Shown here: one piece after another, positions 24,130 to 35,354 of the stretch
Layout of the letters: each line of letters opens with the position of its first letter
Numbering within the stretch: position 1 is the first letter of the stretch
Source of the DNA: Sabethes cyaneus
Lineage: Eukaryota > Arthropoda > Insecta > Diptera > Culicidae
Assembly: GCF_943734655.1 (NCBI RefSeq)
Contig: NC_071354.1
Coordinates: 78,219,838-78,283,837 of the forward strand
DNA: 64,000 nucleotides
Direction of reading: 5' to 3'
Notes under the pieces: model-generated
The model's input: only the letters and a program-made list of their open reading frames with translations
What the model was told of the DNA's origin: nothing
The model's database searches: none
Program-made: the position numbers and the translations under genes

Positions 24130-25106
24130 CCCGCAGTGCCCGGCGCTTTCGACTGCAGGTTTCCGGCAATACTCGTGGCCTGGGTCCGTCTCGCCCTGAA
24201 TCATCTAATGTTACTAACGATAGTTTTTGGTGGTCTTGTTATTGACTAATAATTTATGAAATAGTCTTAAATTTCTCGAGTTCGATTAGTTTTTGAGTTA
24301 CGCAAAAATTTCTGTTTATTTTGTTTGAGAGTCCTTATCCCCCTACCGCAGGGGTGAGGGGTCTCAAACCATCATAAAAAAATTCCTGCCTCCAAACTCC
24401 CCCCACATGCCAAATTTGGTTCCATTTGCTGGATTAGTTCTCTAGTTATAAGGATATTTGTATGTTATTTGTATAGCCCCCCCCCACTATTGAAGGGGGA
24501 GGGAATATAATTACTCTCCTAAAGAGGGGAGGGGTCTCAATTCACCATAGAAAAAAAAATTGCCTAAAAAAACACCCACGTGCTAAATTTGGTTCCATTT
24601 GCTTGATTAGTTCTGGAGTTATGAGGAAAGTTGTATTTCATTTGTATGGGAGCCCCCCTCCCCTTCTAGAAAGGTAAGGGTTCCTAATTCATTACAGAAA
24701 AAATTCGTGCCTCCAAAAACACTCCCATGGCAAATTAGGTTCCATTTGATTAATAAGTTCTCGAGTTGTGAGGAAATTTGTATTTCATGTGTATAGGAGC
24801 CCCCCTCCCTCCTAAAGTGGAAAGGGGTCCTAATTCACCATAAAAAAACTTCTTGTCTCCAAAAACCTTCACATGCCAAATTTGGTTCCATTTGCTTGAT
24901 TAGTTCTCGAGTCATGCAGAAATTTGTGTACAATTTTTATGGGAGCCCCCCCTCATAGTGGGGAGAGGGCTCTCTTACCATTATAAGAACCTTCCTTGGC
25001 CCCAAAAACTCCTACATGCAAATTTTGTGCCGATCGGTTCAGTAGTTTTCGATTCTATAAGGAACATACGGACAGACAGACAGAAATCCATTTTTATAGA
25101 TATAGA
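24130..25106 (-). mobile_element. Helitron-like repeat fragment
   Basis: On the minus strand the 5' end is TCTATATCTATAAAAATGG after A, at 25106. The body carries the repeated GGTTCCATTTGCTTGATTAG, CTCGAGTTAT and GGGAGCCCCCC phrases, about five units. The left part matches 35455-35640 (GGCGCTT, TTTCCGGCAATACTCG), but the CTAG terminus is missing, so the copy is 3'-truncated. Confidence 0.7.
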
Positions 25107-25849
25107 TTTGTATATTTTTAAGTAAGTAATTCTTGTTTGAGCGGAACCACTAGCTGATGTCAGGCTTCAAATATTATAACTTTTGAGCGTGGTTAGATGA
25201 AAATGGTTTAAAAATGAGAATTACGCTTTCATTACCTCGAAACAATGGACCTTTGTTCGTCGAGGGGTCCGACAGTTTTAAAAAAGAGTTAAATTTTTAG
25301 CAAATTTTGACATCTTTATCGTGTGATATCTCCTGTTATTTTTTTTAAATTATTATTTTTATTTTATTTTAATTATTCATTTTCGCTAGTAAAGGAAATC
25401 CCCAGCTAACCTCCCACCTCGTTTTTTTGCAATCAACGAAGGGGACGGTAGAAGAAAGTAATCACACAACGGTATTGATAGTATCCAAAAAGAATGGGAC
25501 AAGAGCGAAAAATTAAGTAAGGTAAGGTCATTGGAACAACGATTAGCAAGATGTGCGCCGATTCTTTTTACCCAAGCTCGGGAACCCGCGGATGGAGCCA
25601 AGCTTTAACCAATTAAATGTACATTTGCATTATTTAAATCAAACAACCAATTCCTACAGACGAACATTCGCAAAAGGTTTTGAATAAAGTGATAATTTTT
25701 TGGGTGACCATGTCGGATTTTAACAGAAAATGGACTTTTTTGCCATGCAATAATCCCCAACCGGTTTTAATTTCAAGCTCACTATTGAAAAGCTAAGAAA
25801 CAAAATGCTATGTGAAGCAGTGAATCCAAAGCTTTGCTCTACTTTTATA
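25107..25849. other. No recognisable feature
   Basis: AT-rich, no recognised coding or repeat structure. Confidence 0.4.
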
Positions 25850-26180
25850 CCAGTTTTTGTCTTTTTATATCACTTAAGTCTCATTTTTGTCGCAACTTAT
25901 TTTTGCATGAGTTTTCTATACTCTTTTTGTCACTGTGGTATAGTAATAGGTACGTAACAGTTATATTTATTTCATTTTGTATCATTTTTGTGCCATTCTA
26001 ATACCATGATAGTATAATTTTTGTATACTTGTATCATTTCTGTGTCATTTTTGTGTCATTCTTGTGACATTGTTGTATAACTATTGTTATTGTTATTTCT
26101 GTGTTATGTAATATATTATTTATGTAACTTTCCAATATTGTTTGCTTTCATTACTATTTTCGTATTATTTCTTATATCTT
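25850..26180. repeat. Degenerate TTTTTGTGTCATT tandem repeat
   Basis: About 20 imperfect units of TTTTTGTGTCATT/TTTTTGTATCATT, cleanest at 26030-26070. The small open frame 26084-26290 is produced by this T-rich repeat. Confidence 0.7.
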
Positions 26181-28360
26181 TTTATATTATTTTGGATAGC
26201 TTAGATGCAACATTTGTTTCGTTTTTGGATCGTTTATATGTAATTTTGATTGGACAAAAGGTTTTTACATGGTTAGGCCAAGAACTATAAAAATATGAAA
26301 ATTTCCCTTCCATCGGAATGGATCTTCAGTTTTTAACTATTGATTGCATCTTACTGTCTTTAAACTTTGCCTGTAAGCTAAATTTTTTAAAATTCTAAGA
26401 CCATTCGACCCAAACTGTACGATAATTTGAAGTCCTCAATTCTATTAGTGTCCAGTTTACTTTAAAAAAAGCGTGTCATCAGACATATTTTAGACTTTAG
26501 GCGAACTCAAGCTATGAACAAAGAATTAACATTTACTGAAATGCAGGGCATCATTTTCAAAATAATTATATGTGCGACATCAAACAGTAATCAGAATGTA
26601 AGGCACGCGCCACAGTGTGGCGCATCCTTGGCACGCCAGTGACCTTCTCTTTGGAGACGCCACTTCTAATTTCGCAAGTTAATTGAAGTGACTTTACCAT
26701 TCTTCTGATTTTCTTTCTCGTCCGAAATTAAACGTACGAATGAGATTACTTGGAGAGAAAAGCAAAGCTTTGATGCGCTTTCTTTGAATTGTTCCTACAA
26801 TTCCAATCGAAAATTGACTAGTTTTCTGATGCAGCATCGTTGCACGATGTCAAATGGCAATCTTGTTGACACAAGCAACGTTGAGGCCAGCTTATAGAAG
26901 AGGTAGTTCTTCATCGTTGTTTAACAAACAGGTAAATTACCAATCCTGAAAAAAAAGTCTGTTGACCATTTAACCGAATCAATCCTTTTGTGAGGAACTA
27001 TGTGCGTCTAGTGCCGGTCTGTCACGGTTTTCAACCTCACAACCTTTTGCATCGTTCCGATGCACGACCAACCGTTTTATGTCCGAGTATCTACTTTTAG
27101 AACTACTCGAGTCCAAACTATGAATAGGTAGCTGTGCGTTTAACTCACATCCTGTGCCTACATACATGGTAGCTCAAATCCTGCTGCTTGAAAATAGCTT
27201 TCACATGAGACGAAACAGCACCACACATTTCATGGACGGCTTTTGGTGATGTCAGTATATGACTAGTAGAAGCTATTTTTTCCTCGATAAACGAACCAAC
27301 TAGAGCTACCGTTCCGCTACCGGCGCTGGGGCCTTTATTTCTCGTAAAAGCACGATAAAACACAACAATTCCGGAAGGGAATCCATTAATTATCCTGACA
27401 CGCGATTCTAGGACACATACTCTTTCGGCCACATGTTGACTATGGTTGATGTCAGCACGTGACTATCTTTGGCCGGCAGAATAATACGCGTTTATAGCAG
27501 GGTTGTGTCTTTCGAGGACATTCGCTGTAAAAGCTCAAAGAAAGATGGTTGTCAGAATTGCCCGAGGGTTTTCTACATTAAGCTCGAGACATTAGAATGA
27601 AATGTTGCTCATATCTTCGTTTAAGGAATCAAATTACCTTGGGGCTTCGCTCTAAGCTACGGACAACAATCACGGTCATTAAATTTCACTGCCTCATTGG
27701 TTATGGCTCAATCCGTTTGGCTTTCAAACAAAATCCCGAACAATCTCTCCGCAGCCGATATAACAAGCACAGAAACACCAAACCGAGCGAGACCAAATCG
27801 CGCCAGCAACAATTAGGAACAGATTGCGGTCCGTGCGTGACGGCAACGGTCCGATTGCTAGCTAAACCCCCTTCGGGGATAACAATCTGTCCCAGTAGTC
27901 CCGCGGTAGGTAATAGAAATGCTGATTCCATGAGCAATCTATGGGTGGAAACACCATCGTAACACGCGTAGGTACAAGCGATTCGCTCAGCGCAATTGAT
28001 TATTATCACGACGAGCAAGTCCTGGCTGGCTTTGGTGGCGCACAGCGATAGCATCAACTTTTTAAAGCTGTCGTGAAATGTCTGAAACCCAACCCGGAAA
28101 GGGTTTGCAGTTATACCCTGTCGAATTATTTAATTTGGTAACATTCTAATTGTCGTGATTTGTCAAGAAATTGTGTCTTATTCAAACAGTGAGTTGTCAA
28201 GTCAAAATAGTTCATCATTTGTATAGCCGTCAAAGATAATTAGAAATAAAACGTACTAAATCAGTTGTGGTGTAATTGGCACACGTTTCGACCATCCATT
28301 CAATCTGAAATGGTTTGCGTGACCTTTTGGCTTTTTTCAGTTGCTAGGGCGTTGACTTAC
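26181..28360. other. No recognised gene
   Basis: A minus-strand open stretch (27432 down to 27145, then 27167 to 26979 in another frame) and a plus-strand one (27597-27962) have no recognised domain and no convincing start. They may be decayed coding sequence; I cannot tell of what. Confidence 0.3.
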
Positions 28361-28391
28361 CAGTACGAGAAAGTTCTGAACGAATACATAC
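28361..28391 (-). other. Candidate 31-nt microexon
   Basis: On the minus strand a strong acceptor (TTTTTTATTTTCTATTGCAG) ends at 28392. It is followed by 31 nt and then an excellent donor, CTG|GTAAGT, at 28361/28360. The exon would add ten codons plus one base. The flanks look unique and not transposon-derived. Splice signals alone occur by chance, so this is a candidate only. Confidence 0.25.
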
Positions 28392-28399
28392 CTGCAATA

Positions 28400-28916
28400 G
28401 AAAATAAAAAAACGAAAATCAAACAAAATGGAAACTAAATATTTTAACCTGCTGAGTAACAATCGACAAATTAAATGAGATAATGCACTTAGCGTAAATA
28501 AAATATGGTCTAACAATAAAAATAAAGAAAGGTTCTAGAATGTTTGTACTGTGAGTACCATGTGCACAGAACTAAAAGAGGTTTTTGACCATGCAGATCG
28601 TAACTTGTAGCTTGTGTAAAGATAGAGTGAATAGGTGCAGCAATAAGTGAGCTTTGTGGATTTGTTGCCAATGTGCTTTCCACTTCCGATTTAATAGCGT
28701 ATCTAGCCGAATGTGCCTCAGGGTGTGAATATTGGACCAGTATTGATTTCCACGTATTTTTTAAAAGACATGTCCGTGATTCCATCGAGTATTACAGAAT
28801 CCTTTGTGTTTTAACGTGTTAGTACCTAAGGTTAGTTACATATAAAAAAGTAATAATAAATAACAAACAAGATTAACGTTTGCAAACCAAACTTGTGTTT
28901 TATTTCCGATCGACTA
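28400..28916. other. No recognised gene; one unassigned small ORF
   Basis: A minus-strand ATG frame of 91 codons (28785-28510) begins MESRTCLLKNTW and shows no recognised domain. It lies just 5' of the candidate microexon on the same strand. Confidence 0.25.
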
Positions 28917-28924
28917 TGTGTAAT

Positions 28925-30324
28925 CAGAGCCGTAGCGTAACATTGCGGCACCCTTAGCGGAAGCCCAATTTGGCGCCCCCTCGTTTCCTAAATCAGTGTT
29001 TTCTTCAGGTTTATCATTTTTTCGTATTCGTCTCTCATCCAATATTTCGCTTCACTTAACGTATATATTAGAAAAATGGACTCATTTCGGATGGCGATGA
29101 AAAAAATACACAAGCTAATTCAATGAAACAGATTTTCCTGAAATCTTACGTTAATTAAGCCTTCTATAACAATGTTTCGAAGCCCTGCCAAATGGCTTTT
29201 CAGCGGTTCACCGGAACCTTCGCTGTGGCCGATCAAAAGTTAAACGTTGGCATATTATTTAACTCGTGACCTTGGCGATCAGCTCCTTCTCCATTTTGGC
29301 AACAAAATCATTGAAGCAAAGGCTCCGTTTGAGCTTCGCCCACAGATTTCCTATAGGTTGCAGTTGGGGGACGTTGGGAGATTTGGTGATCGTCGGTAAA
29401 ACGTTTTTCTTCAGCCGGTTCATCTCCTCCAATAATCTCTTAGGATAATGGACCGAGGTCAGACCCGCCAAAAGACCACATCCTTTAGATACTTCTTGAT
29501 GAAGGCGGCAACTTCCGGTAGGTATTTTATTCTATATGTTCGTATCTTCTTGTTCACTGTAAACTCCAAACGAAAGAACGCCAGCCACAAAAGGATCATC
29601 TTCGGGAACTTGGGGCGGAAGAAGTACTTGACGTCATCACTTGCCTTCTTGGTTGGAGATGTAAAGTACTCGGTCCTCTGCCAGCATTGCCATCCAGCGT
29701 CAAGTAGTTTTCGTCATCCATCATGACTATGACATCGTGTTTCGCCAAAAATATTTTTTTCACCAGCAGTTCAGCCGTTCTCTAGGCGATTTACACCATC
29801 CATTCAGACACAGTCAGCCTCTACTGGCGCACGCGCTTAAGATGACAATTTTGGCCAAGTACTTCTTCACCGTTTAGCCGTTTGCTTAGACTTCCCAGCC
29901 TAAGCTGCGGAACAATGAGACCACTTTGCTCTCATTCTTCAATTTTCAGCTTCTGCTACACGTTACGGTCGCGCAGTATTGTTGGGCGTCCGAAACCAGG
30001 CTTCCGTTCAACGCTTCCGGCTTTCTCGTCGGGGAGGATGTTGTAAATGCTAGATTGGTTCTATTCAGCAAGTACGAAGTGCTTCACTATGTCCAACTTC
30101 TTCGTTGCGGGGTGGAGCTGGCAGTACGAACAAAGCATCAAGCGCAATTATATGACTGTTTTCGCCATGGTTATCAACTGATCAACTGATAATGTGGCAA
30201 TAAAAATTGCTAATGTCCGTCCAGGGTTTGCTGATGCATTACTGAATATAAGCCCTTTTTAGCGTCCCCAAGAGCTAGCGCCCTTGGCGGGGGCCAGTCT
30301 GGCCAACCCCACGCTACGGCGCTG
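28925..30324. mobile_element. hAT-type non-autonomous element with perfect 8-bp target duplication
   Basis: Ends CAGAGCCGTAGCGTAAC and, reversed, CAGCGCCGTAGCGTGGG, flanked by TGTGTAAT on both sides (28917-28924, 30325-30332). The CAG terminus and 8-bp duplication are the hAT signature. Most of its interior is taken up by a Tc1/mariner relic on the minus strand, so this 1400-bp unit is a shell with a later insertion. Confidence 0.8.
29200..30240 (-). pseudogene. ITmD37E-type mariner transposase, inactive
   Basis: Minus-strand frames give KKLDIVKHFVLAE (HTH start), GSVERKPGFGRPT (between HTHs), VIVMMDDENYLTLDGN (first catalytic Asp, kept), DDPFVAGVLSFGVYSE and LTSVHYPKRLLEEMNRLKKN. The ending is PQLQPIGNLWAKLKRSL...MEKELIAK. 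In the block normally PDL.S.HY the Asp codon is replaced by Gly, and in PIE the Glu is replaced by Gly. The spacing between those two positions is exactly 37 residues, which defines the DD37E group known from mosquitoes. Many stops and frameshifts confirm it is dead. It sits inside the hAT-type shell. Confidence 0.85.
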
Positions 30325-30404
30325 TGTGTAATCCACATTTGCGACGCTCTTTTGGGATGTTTTTCTCGACGAAAACGGACAAAAGCCGAATTCGAATTCG
30401 ATTC

Positions 30405-30625
30405 GAATTTACGAATTAATTGATTTACAGTAACGGCTGTAACAATAAAATTCTGTCCGCAGTGCGGGGTACCCCAAGGAAGCACTTTGAGACCATTTCT
30501 ATTCGCTCTTTACTCCAATGATGTCGTCTTGTTTCTAGCGAACAGCTGTTTGTTGATGCAGATGCTTTGAAAATTTACCTCGTCATCCGCAAGCTGATGA
30601 TTGTGTCCGTCTACAGAACATGTAG
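30405..30625 (+). pseudogene. Jockey-type LINE reverse transcriptase fragment
   Basis: Translates as CGVPQGSTLRPFLFALYSND (RT block with PQGS), then after a frameshift LFVDADALKIYLVIRK, where the catalytic YADD has become VDAD. About 70 codons remain. Confidence 0.75.
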
Positions 30626-30673
30626 GATAGGGGTTGCTGGATAACAGGCTGTGGACCGCTGCGCGCTCCATTA

Positions 30674-30866
30674 AGGGGGGACCCTACTCTGGCAGACCGA
30701 AAAATAATATATTTTTGCAAATTTTTTTCAGACGCTAGAATTATAGTTAAGTTCAACGAGATCAGATATTAAAAAATCCTTTTGGCAGAACATTTCTGAA
30801 GGTGTAAGCGTCTCAAAAATGCAAGAAAATAAAATTCGAATTTTACGACTTTACAGAGGGGGTCCC
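30674..30866. mobile_element. Possible small TTAA-type MITE
   Basis: Left TTAAGGGGGGACCCTACTCTG, right (reversed) TTAATTGGGGACCCCCTCTG. Short imperfect inverted ends next to TTAA on both sides; the interior is AT-rich and non-coding. Confidence 0.4.
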
Positions 30867-30959
30867 CAATTAACTGCCTACAGATACGCGAGGCACCGAC
30901 AGGCATGCATTATCCAGCCGATTTCCAGCCAATACGAATACTATCACTAGGTTCTTTTC

Positions 30960-31280
30960 GAGATCTGTGAGAAGTAGAAACTACCGAAAAAGTAGATAGA
31001 GGTAGTCATCTGCCGCATCTACAAAAAGAGCGACAAGTTGGATCACCCGCAAAATGCCTAATCCTATTTCGATGTCTATTTCTATTAGTATGATGAGGTT
31101 CGTCGGCCAAAAACCTTTGATCAAAGAAAGCACGTGCTACGAGGAAACCTAAATTTTGCAAAAATATCGTAAGCAAAACTTGTCTACATTTTCATCGACT
31201 TCAAAGCAGCGTACGATATAATTAGTCGAGAACGGCTGTGGCAAATCATTCACGAGAACGACTACATCTCCGCTGTTCTA
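30960..31280 (+). pseudogene. RTE-like LINE reverse transcriptase fragment
   Basis: VVICRIYKKSD at about 31000 and, after decay, VYIFIDFKAAYD and ISRERLWQIIHENDY at 31180-31265. This is the same RT block as in copy 1 (1654-1956), truncated on both sides. Confidence 0.75.
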
Positions 31281-32184
31281 CGAAGAACACAAAAAAAAAA
31301 AATTAAAAACAAAATTTGCTCTTCACTAATTTGTGCAAACAAAACCTCTACTGAATCGAAGAAAGTTGATTCAAAACTTCAAATTTATTCTTTTTGTGAT
31401 TCGTCATAAAATGCGCCAACGTATTACGTTATTAGAATATCTTTCTAATGCATTTTCCAGTGCATGAAAACGGAAGGAAAAGTTACATTAGATTGTTCTC
31501 TAGTCACCGACTCTATTCGTGTGCCGATTGCTACTAGATTTCAGTGGAACATTTTCTTCCAACAATTTACGACCATCGTCATTGCCGCCCACTAGAGAGC
31601 GTTCAGGCAGCCGGGCGAAAAACGTTAACTTTTAAACGACGACGACGATGTCGTAGTTGGATGACGGTAATGTTTTTCTGCTCCGTATGCATTTCCGCAC
31701 TTCAGGCGGGTCCCGAGGCTGGTCGGGGGAGATCTCTACGCCGGAAGAGCATTCGATGACGTCCTTCTGCCGACCGACGACGTTGTCCCTATAACGAGTT
31801 AGGTGCAGCAACACACCGATAAGTAGTATCCAGCGACTGTGAAACTTTATCGCTCGCTACAATCTGACAGTCATCATTTGGGTGTATGTGTAAGGGTATG
31901 TGTAAGGAATAGTTTCGCCGGTCTGACTCGACACGGAAGTTGGTTTTATTGGAGATTATTTTCACGTCGTTTCATTTGACAATTAAATTTCCTGCTATCA
32001 CTCAGTGACCGTGAGTGGTTTCCGTTTTCTTTTTTAGAAAGAAAAAAGTTTCGCTACATTAGTGGGTGCAAAGAAATGATAAGTGCTAGAAAATTGAATT
32101 AATCGAAAGTGAAGAATTTCCTCCAGTGTTTGTTCGCAATTTGAACACATAAATAGCATTTATTGCTTAGTCATTGAATTACTC
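31281..32184. other. No recognisable feature
   Basis: Contains ACGACGACGATG near 31635. No gene or repeat family recognised. Confidence 0.4.
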
Positions 32185-33230
32185 TTTTGACGTAGGACTA
32201 CGTCTTCCAAAAAATCGAAAAATGCGAGCGTCACGAAAAATGAAAGGTTTTGAGCGCTAATAGCTCAGCGGTTTTCCGATCGATTTTCAATATTCTTACA
32301 CCAATCGATCGGAAAATCTTCTAAGAATTGACCCAAATGAAGAAAAGTATGGATTCTTGATGTTGAACTATTGAAAAATTGAAAATAATAAACCTATGTT
32401 TTACCAGAATTTTCGCTTTGTGATTGGTTGGAAGATTCTTTACGATGATCTAAACCTATATCAATTTGATATCTGTGCTTGGGAAGTAAGCCAAAACAAG
32501 TGACAAAGTTTCCTTATTTCAACAAAATTTCTTAACTCCGCGATTGAACCTAGACCATTTTGATGTCCTTGCTTGGGAAGTATGCCAGAAAGAGTGACAA
32601 AGCCCCCTCGTACCAACAAATTTCTTACGAACGCGATTAAACCTAGTCCAATTTGATGTCTGTGTTAGGGAAGTGTGCCAGAAAAAATGACATAAGTTCA
32701 CTGTCCCAACAGATCGCAAATTCTTTACTGCGAGACGATTAAACCTCGGCGAACTTGATATCTGTGTTGGAAAAATGTACTACAGCTGTTGTAGTGTTCG
32801 GTTATAATACGACTCTGTATGAATACGCATGCTTGCCGTTCCTTTAGAAGTGTAGTGAAAAGATGTGCTGTTGATAAAATAGGATTAAATTGGTAAAATC
32901 CCTTCAACGTGGGGAACCATGGGTAATAAAAACAATCTTTAATTTCAGTAAGGTAGCAGGAAAGCAATAGTTTGTGTTCTTGATTTTGTTAAATTGTTTT
33001 CAAATGTACAATCTTTTGAGAATTGAACGTATGCAATTTTACTACTTTGATAAATGTTACATACAACGCATGTAGCATGTATATATGTTGCATTTAGCAT
33101 GTATACATGAAAAATCGAATGATTACAAGCATGAATATATGCTACTATCACTACAAACGGAGGAACGTGCTGCTCGAGCCAAAGATGCTGATACTATCAC
33201 TACAAATACACTTACGTAGTCCTGCGTCAC
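32185..33230. repeat. Interspersed repeat bounded by GACGTAG-palindrome motifs
   Basis: TTTTGACGTAGGACTACGTC occurs at 32185-32204, and ACGTAGTCCTGCGTCA, a slightly decayed form of the same palindrome, at 33214-33229. The identical motif with its flanking TTTTGACG...TCTT recurs at 39725-39740. I have seen this palindrome often in mosquito DNA but cannot name the element. The segment contains a tandem array (32445-32775). Confidence 0.45.
32445..32775. repeat. Tandem repeat, unit about 97 bp, about 3.4 copies
   Basis: Successive units begin TTGATATCTGTGCTTGGGAA, TTGATGTCCTTGCTTGGGAA, TTGATGTCTGTGTTAGGGAA and TTGATATCTGTGTTGG (partial). Each continues with GCCA.AA..AGTGACAAAG and TTTCTTA...CGCGATT.AACC. 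Units differ by 10-20 percent by eye. Confidence 0.8.
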
Positions 33231-33929
33231 CTATATATGCGGTCGTGTCTTGTACACAACCCCACTGATTTTTTATTACGTATAGGACATTGGTATGCTC
33301 TCATTGCATAATGCCATAATCACTTGCATTAGGTCCGTCTTAGGAAATGAAAATTAATTATTCATCAAATGGCTAAGGTATACAGAAAATGAATCTGTCA
33401 GCTTTTTTTGCAACGATATTATGCTGATTGATGACTATTATTCAAACGCAAAAACGCTTCATTATAGATTAAATTGGATAAAGCTTAGATAACAAATGGA
33501 AACGAGTTTTTTTAAGAACAAATCCAGTTGCTCGAAATTCCATTCCACGTCTTATATTGGGCCCATAACCTATACTTGCGAATAATGCAAAGTTAAACAG
33601 TATTCGTCCTGTAAATGTTCACCCCATTTGAAACAGCAATCACGTATGTACTATCTGGAATGGTTCGTTACCTTCGACTATCAAACAGAGCAACGCTGAT
33701 AGTTTACTGTTTCCGACCTGCCACACTGGAAGCGATAATATAGTTGATCAATAGTCATTTGGCCGAGCTGCCGTTGCAGTTTCAAGTGGTCCTTATCTGC
33801 TGTTGCTGCTGCAGTCTTCAAAAGCGAGCTTCATCAGACGCAATAGTAGGATACGCTGTGAAGCAAACTGTGCCAGCAGCCGAGCGGCTCGTTACAGCTT
33901 GAGTATCGATCGAGAATATTTTCGAAGAA
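33231..33929. other. No recognised gene; GC-richer stretch near the right end
   Basis: 33700-33900 is GC-richer than the surroundings, with GCTGCCGTTGCAG and GCTGTTGCTGCTGCAG. It could be a 5' leader for the following ORF, but no start codon or splice site decides this. Confidence 0.25.
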
Positions 33930-34114
33930 ATTTCAAGTTTTTGCTACTCGCCGTGGCATGTTTGCTGCAAACCATCGGAAGCGTAGCCGTGCATGCAGCA
34001 AGTCTACGGAGCATGACACAAGAAAAAATCTTGTACCTATGTGGCAGTACCATGCAAAGGCTCAGGAGTGGAATGAAACAGAGATACTTTGAAGTACAGA
34101 TGCAGCTGTTTTGA
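33930..34114 (+). CDS. Small ORF with signal-peptide-like start and an LCG motif, unassigned
   Basis: The frame reads FKFLLLAVACLLQTIGSVAV, ending VHA before ASLRSM, a textbook signal-peptide core with cleavage site. EKILYLCGSTMQRLRSGM follows, and the ORF ends shortly after. The YLCGS block resembles the first cysteine region of an insulin/relaxin B chain. However, the second B-chain cysteine expected 12 residues on is a lysine, no A chain follows, and no in-frame ATG precedes the hydrophobic core. It may be an exon, a relic or chance. Confidence 0.15.
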
Positions 34115-34460
34115 GTTTATTTATCCCTATTACACTCGATTGAAATGCAAAAGGATTGAAACGTAGTGAGATTGACTGATTGATGTGACGAATTCAATCT
34201 CGTTTCGGTTCCTATTCAGCCAAAAAGCACTTACTCAAAAGATATCAATATTTAATCAGTTTTTTTTCGTGTAAAAAGAAAAACTAGTTCAGTACTGAAA
34301 GATTTCGTCGTACTGAGTTTTAAAAATTCATTGAAAACTATGAAAGTTTTCGCTGCCTTATGCCCACGGAAATGTTCATTTTTAAAAACAACCACATCAA
34401 TCGTTATATTAATACAAAAAGAAGGTTGAATAATGATGTTGAATGGTTGCAATACTAAAT
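34115..34460. other. No recognisable feature
   Basis: AT-rich spacer upstream of the RT fragment. Confidence 0.4.
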
Positions 34461-34462
34461 AA

Positions 34463-34765
34463 GAGCTAAATTGAAGAAAACAAAAGTCCACTATGCACTC
34501 CGCGTCGCGACTCGCTCAACTCTCGCTGTGTATCGAAGGGACTCCGTTGTGTCCCAGAGATGCGCCCGAAACTCATCACTCGATCCAATGTAGCTCTGAT
34601 CATTCGCATCAGTTTTTTCCCGAAAACCGTATTCGTGTGCATTATATGCCATGGCCAGTCTCGATCGACTGTATCGTATGCTGCTTTGAAATCAACAAAG
34701 ATGTGATTCGTGAGCACATTGTACTCCCGACATTTCTGCAAGATCTGTCAGATGATAGAAGTCTA
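34463..34765 (-). pseudogene. RTE-like LINE reverse transcriptase fragment
   Basis: Minus-strand frame ILQKCREYNVLTNHIFVDFK, AAYDTVDRD, LMRMIRATLDRVMS, RISGTQRSPF and RRGVHSGLLF: the RT core up to the GLLFN block. The frame stays open for about 90 codons. It ends before the catalytic FADD block. A MITE of the ACCCAGCAAAC family abuts its upstream end. Confidence 0.8.
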
Positions 34766-34771
34766 GTCCGA

Positions 34772-34960
34772 ACCCAGCAAACATTTTCGTACGTATATCA
34801 AAGTAACAAATATGATATATGTACCGATATATATCTAGAACAATCGCATTCGATGCACGAAACCAGCATATGCGTACTGTTTTGGAGGCGATATACGTAC
34901 TGCAAATTATATGATATCAATTCACATTCATAAGTATTATGAATACTTATGTACGCTGTT
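34772..34960. mobile_element. MITE of the ACCCAGCAAAC family, copy A (truncated)
   Basis: Starts ACCCAGCAAACATTTTCG and includes CGATATATATCTAGA and GGAGGCGATATACGTACTGC. It matches the inverse of 50360-50466 joined to 51484-51545, showing it is the uninterrupted version of the element at 50149-51545. The far end is not recognisable. Confidence 0.7.
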
Positions 34961-35354
34961 ATAATATAACAATGCGGTGATGGGTAAAATTACTGATTTA
35001 CTGAACTATTAAAGATGTCACCTTATCTTCTGAAAAGTTTGTTCGCCTTACAAGAACTTTCTAATAGAATTGAAAAACTAGGGTTTAAGGGGGTAACACA
35101 ACAGATAGAAAAAAATAGCTTTTTAGTCTCAAGCTTAACATCTTCAATTGATAAGAAACATTTGTAGATAATATTGTTTTGAGCGATTTCACTGAAGAAA
35201 GAAAGTAGCTATCGCTTGATGAAAAAAAGTTACGTAGTGAAACATGCGGGTACCCGCTTAATATTGTTTCTTTTCATATAACTCTTTTATTTCAACTGTA
35301 CTTTTGTACTAATGACAGTGGGATCCCATGGATCACATCTATTTATATAATCTA
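34961..35354. other. No recognisable feature
   Basis: AT-rich sequence leading to the Helitron-like 3' end. Confidence 0.4.

Noticed and set aside
29448..29726. Plus-strand ORF of 92 codons
   Set aside because: Antisense of the ITmD37E transposase relic.
34493..34933. 146-codon plus-strand ORF
   Set aside because: It is the antisense of the RTE-like RT fragment plus the adjoining MITE. The minus-strand reading has recognisable RT motifs.
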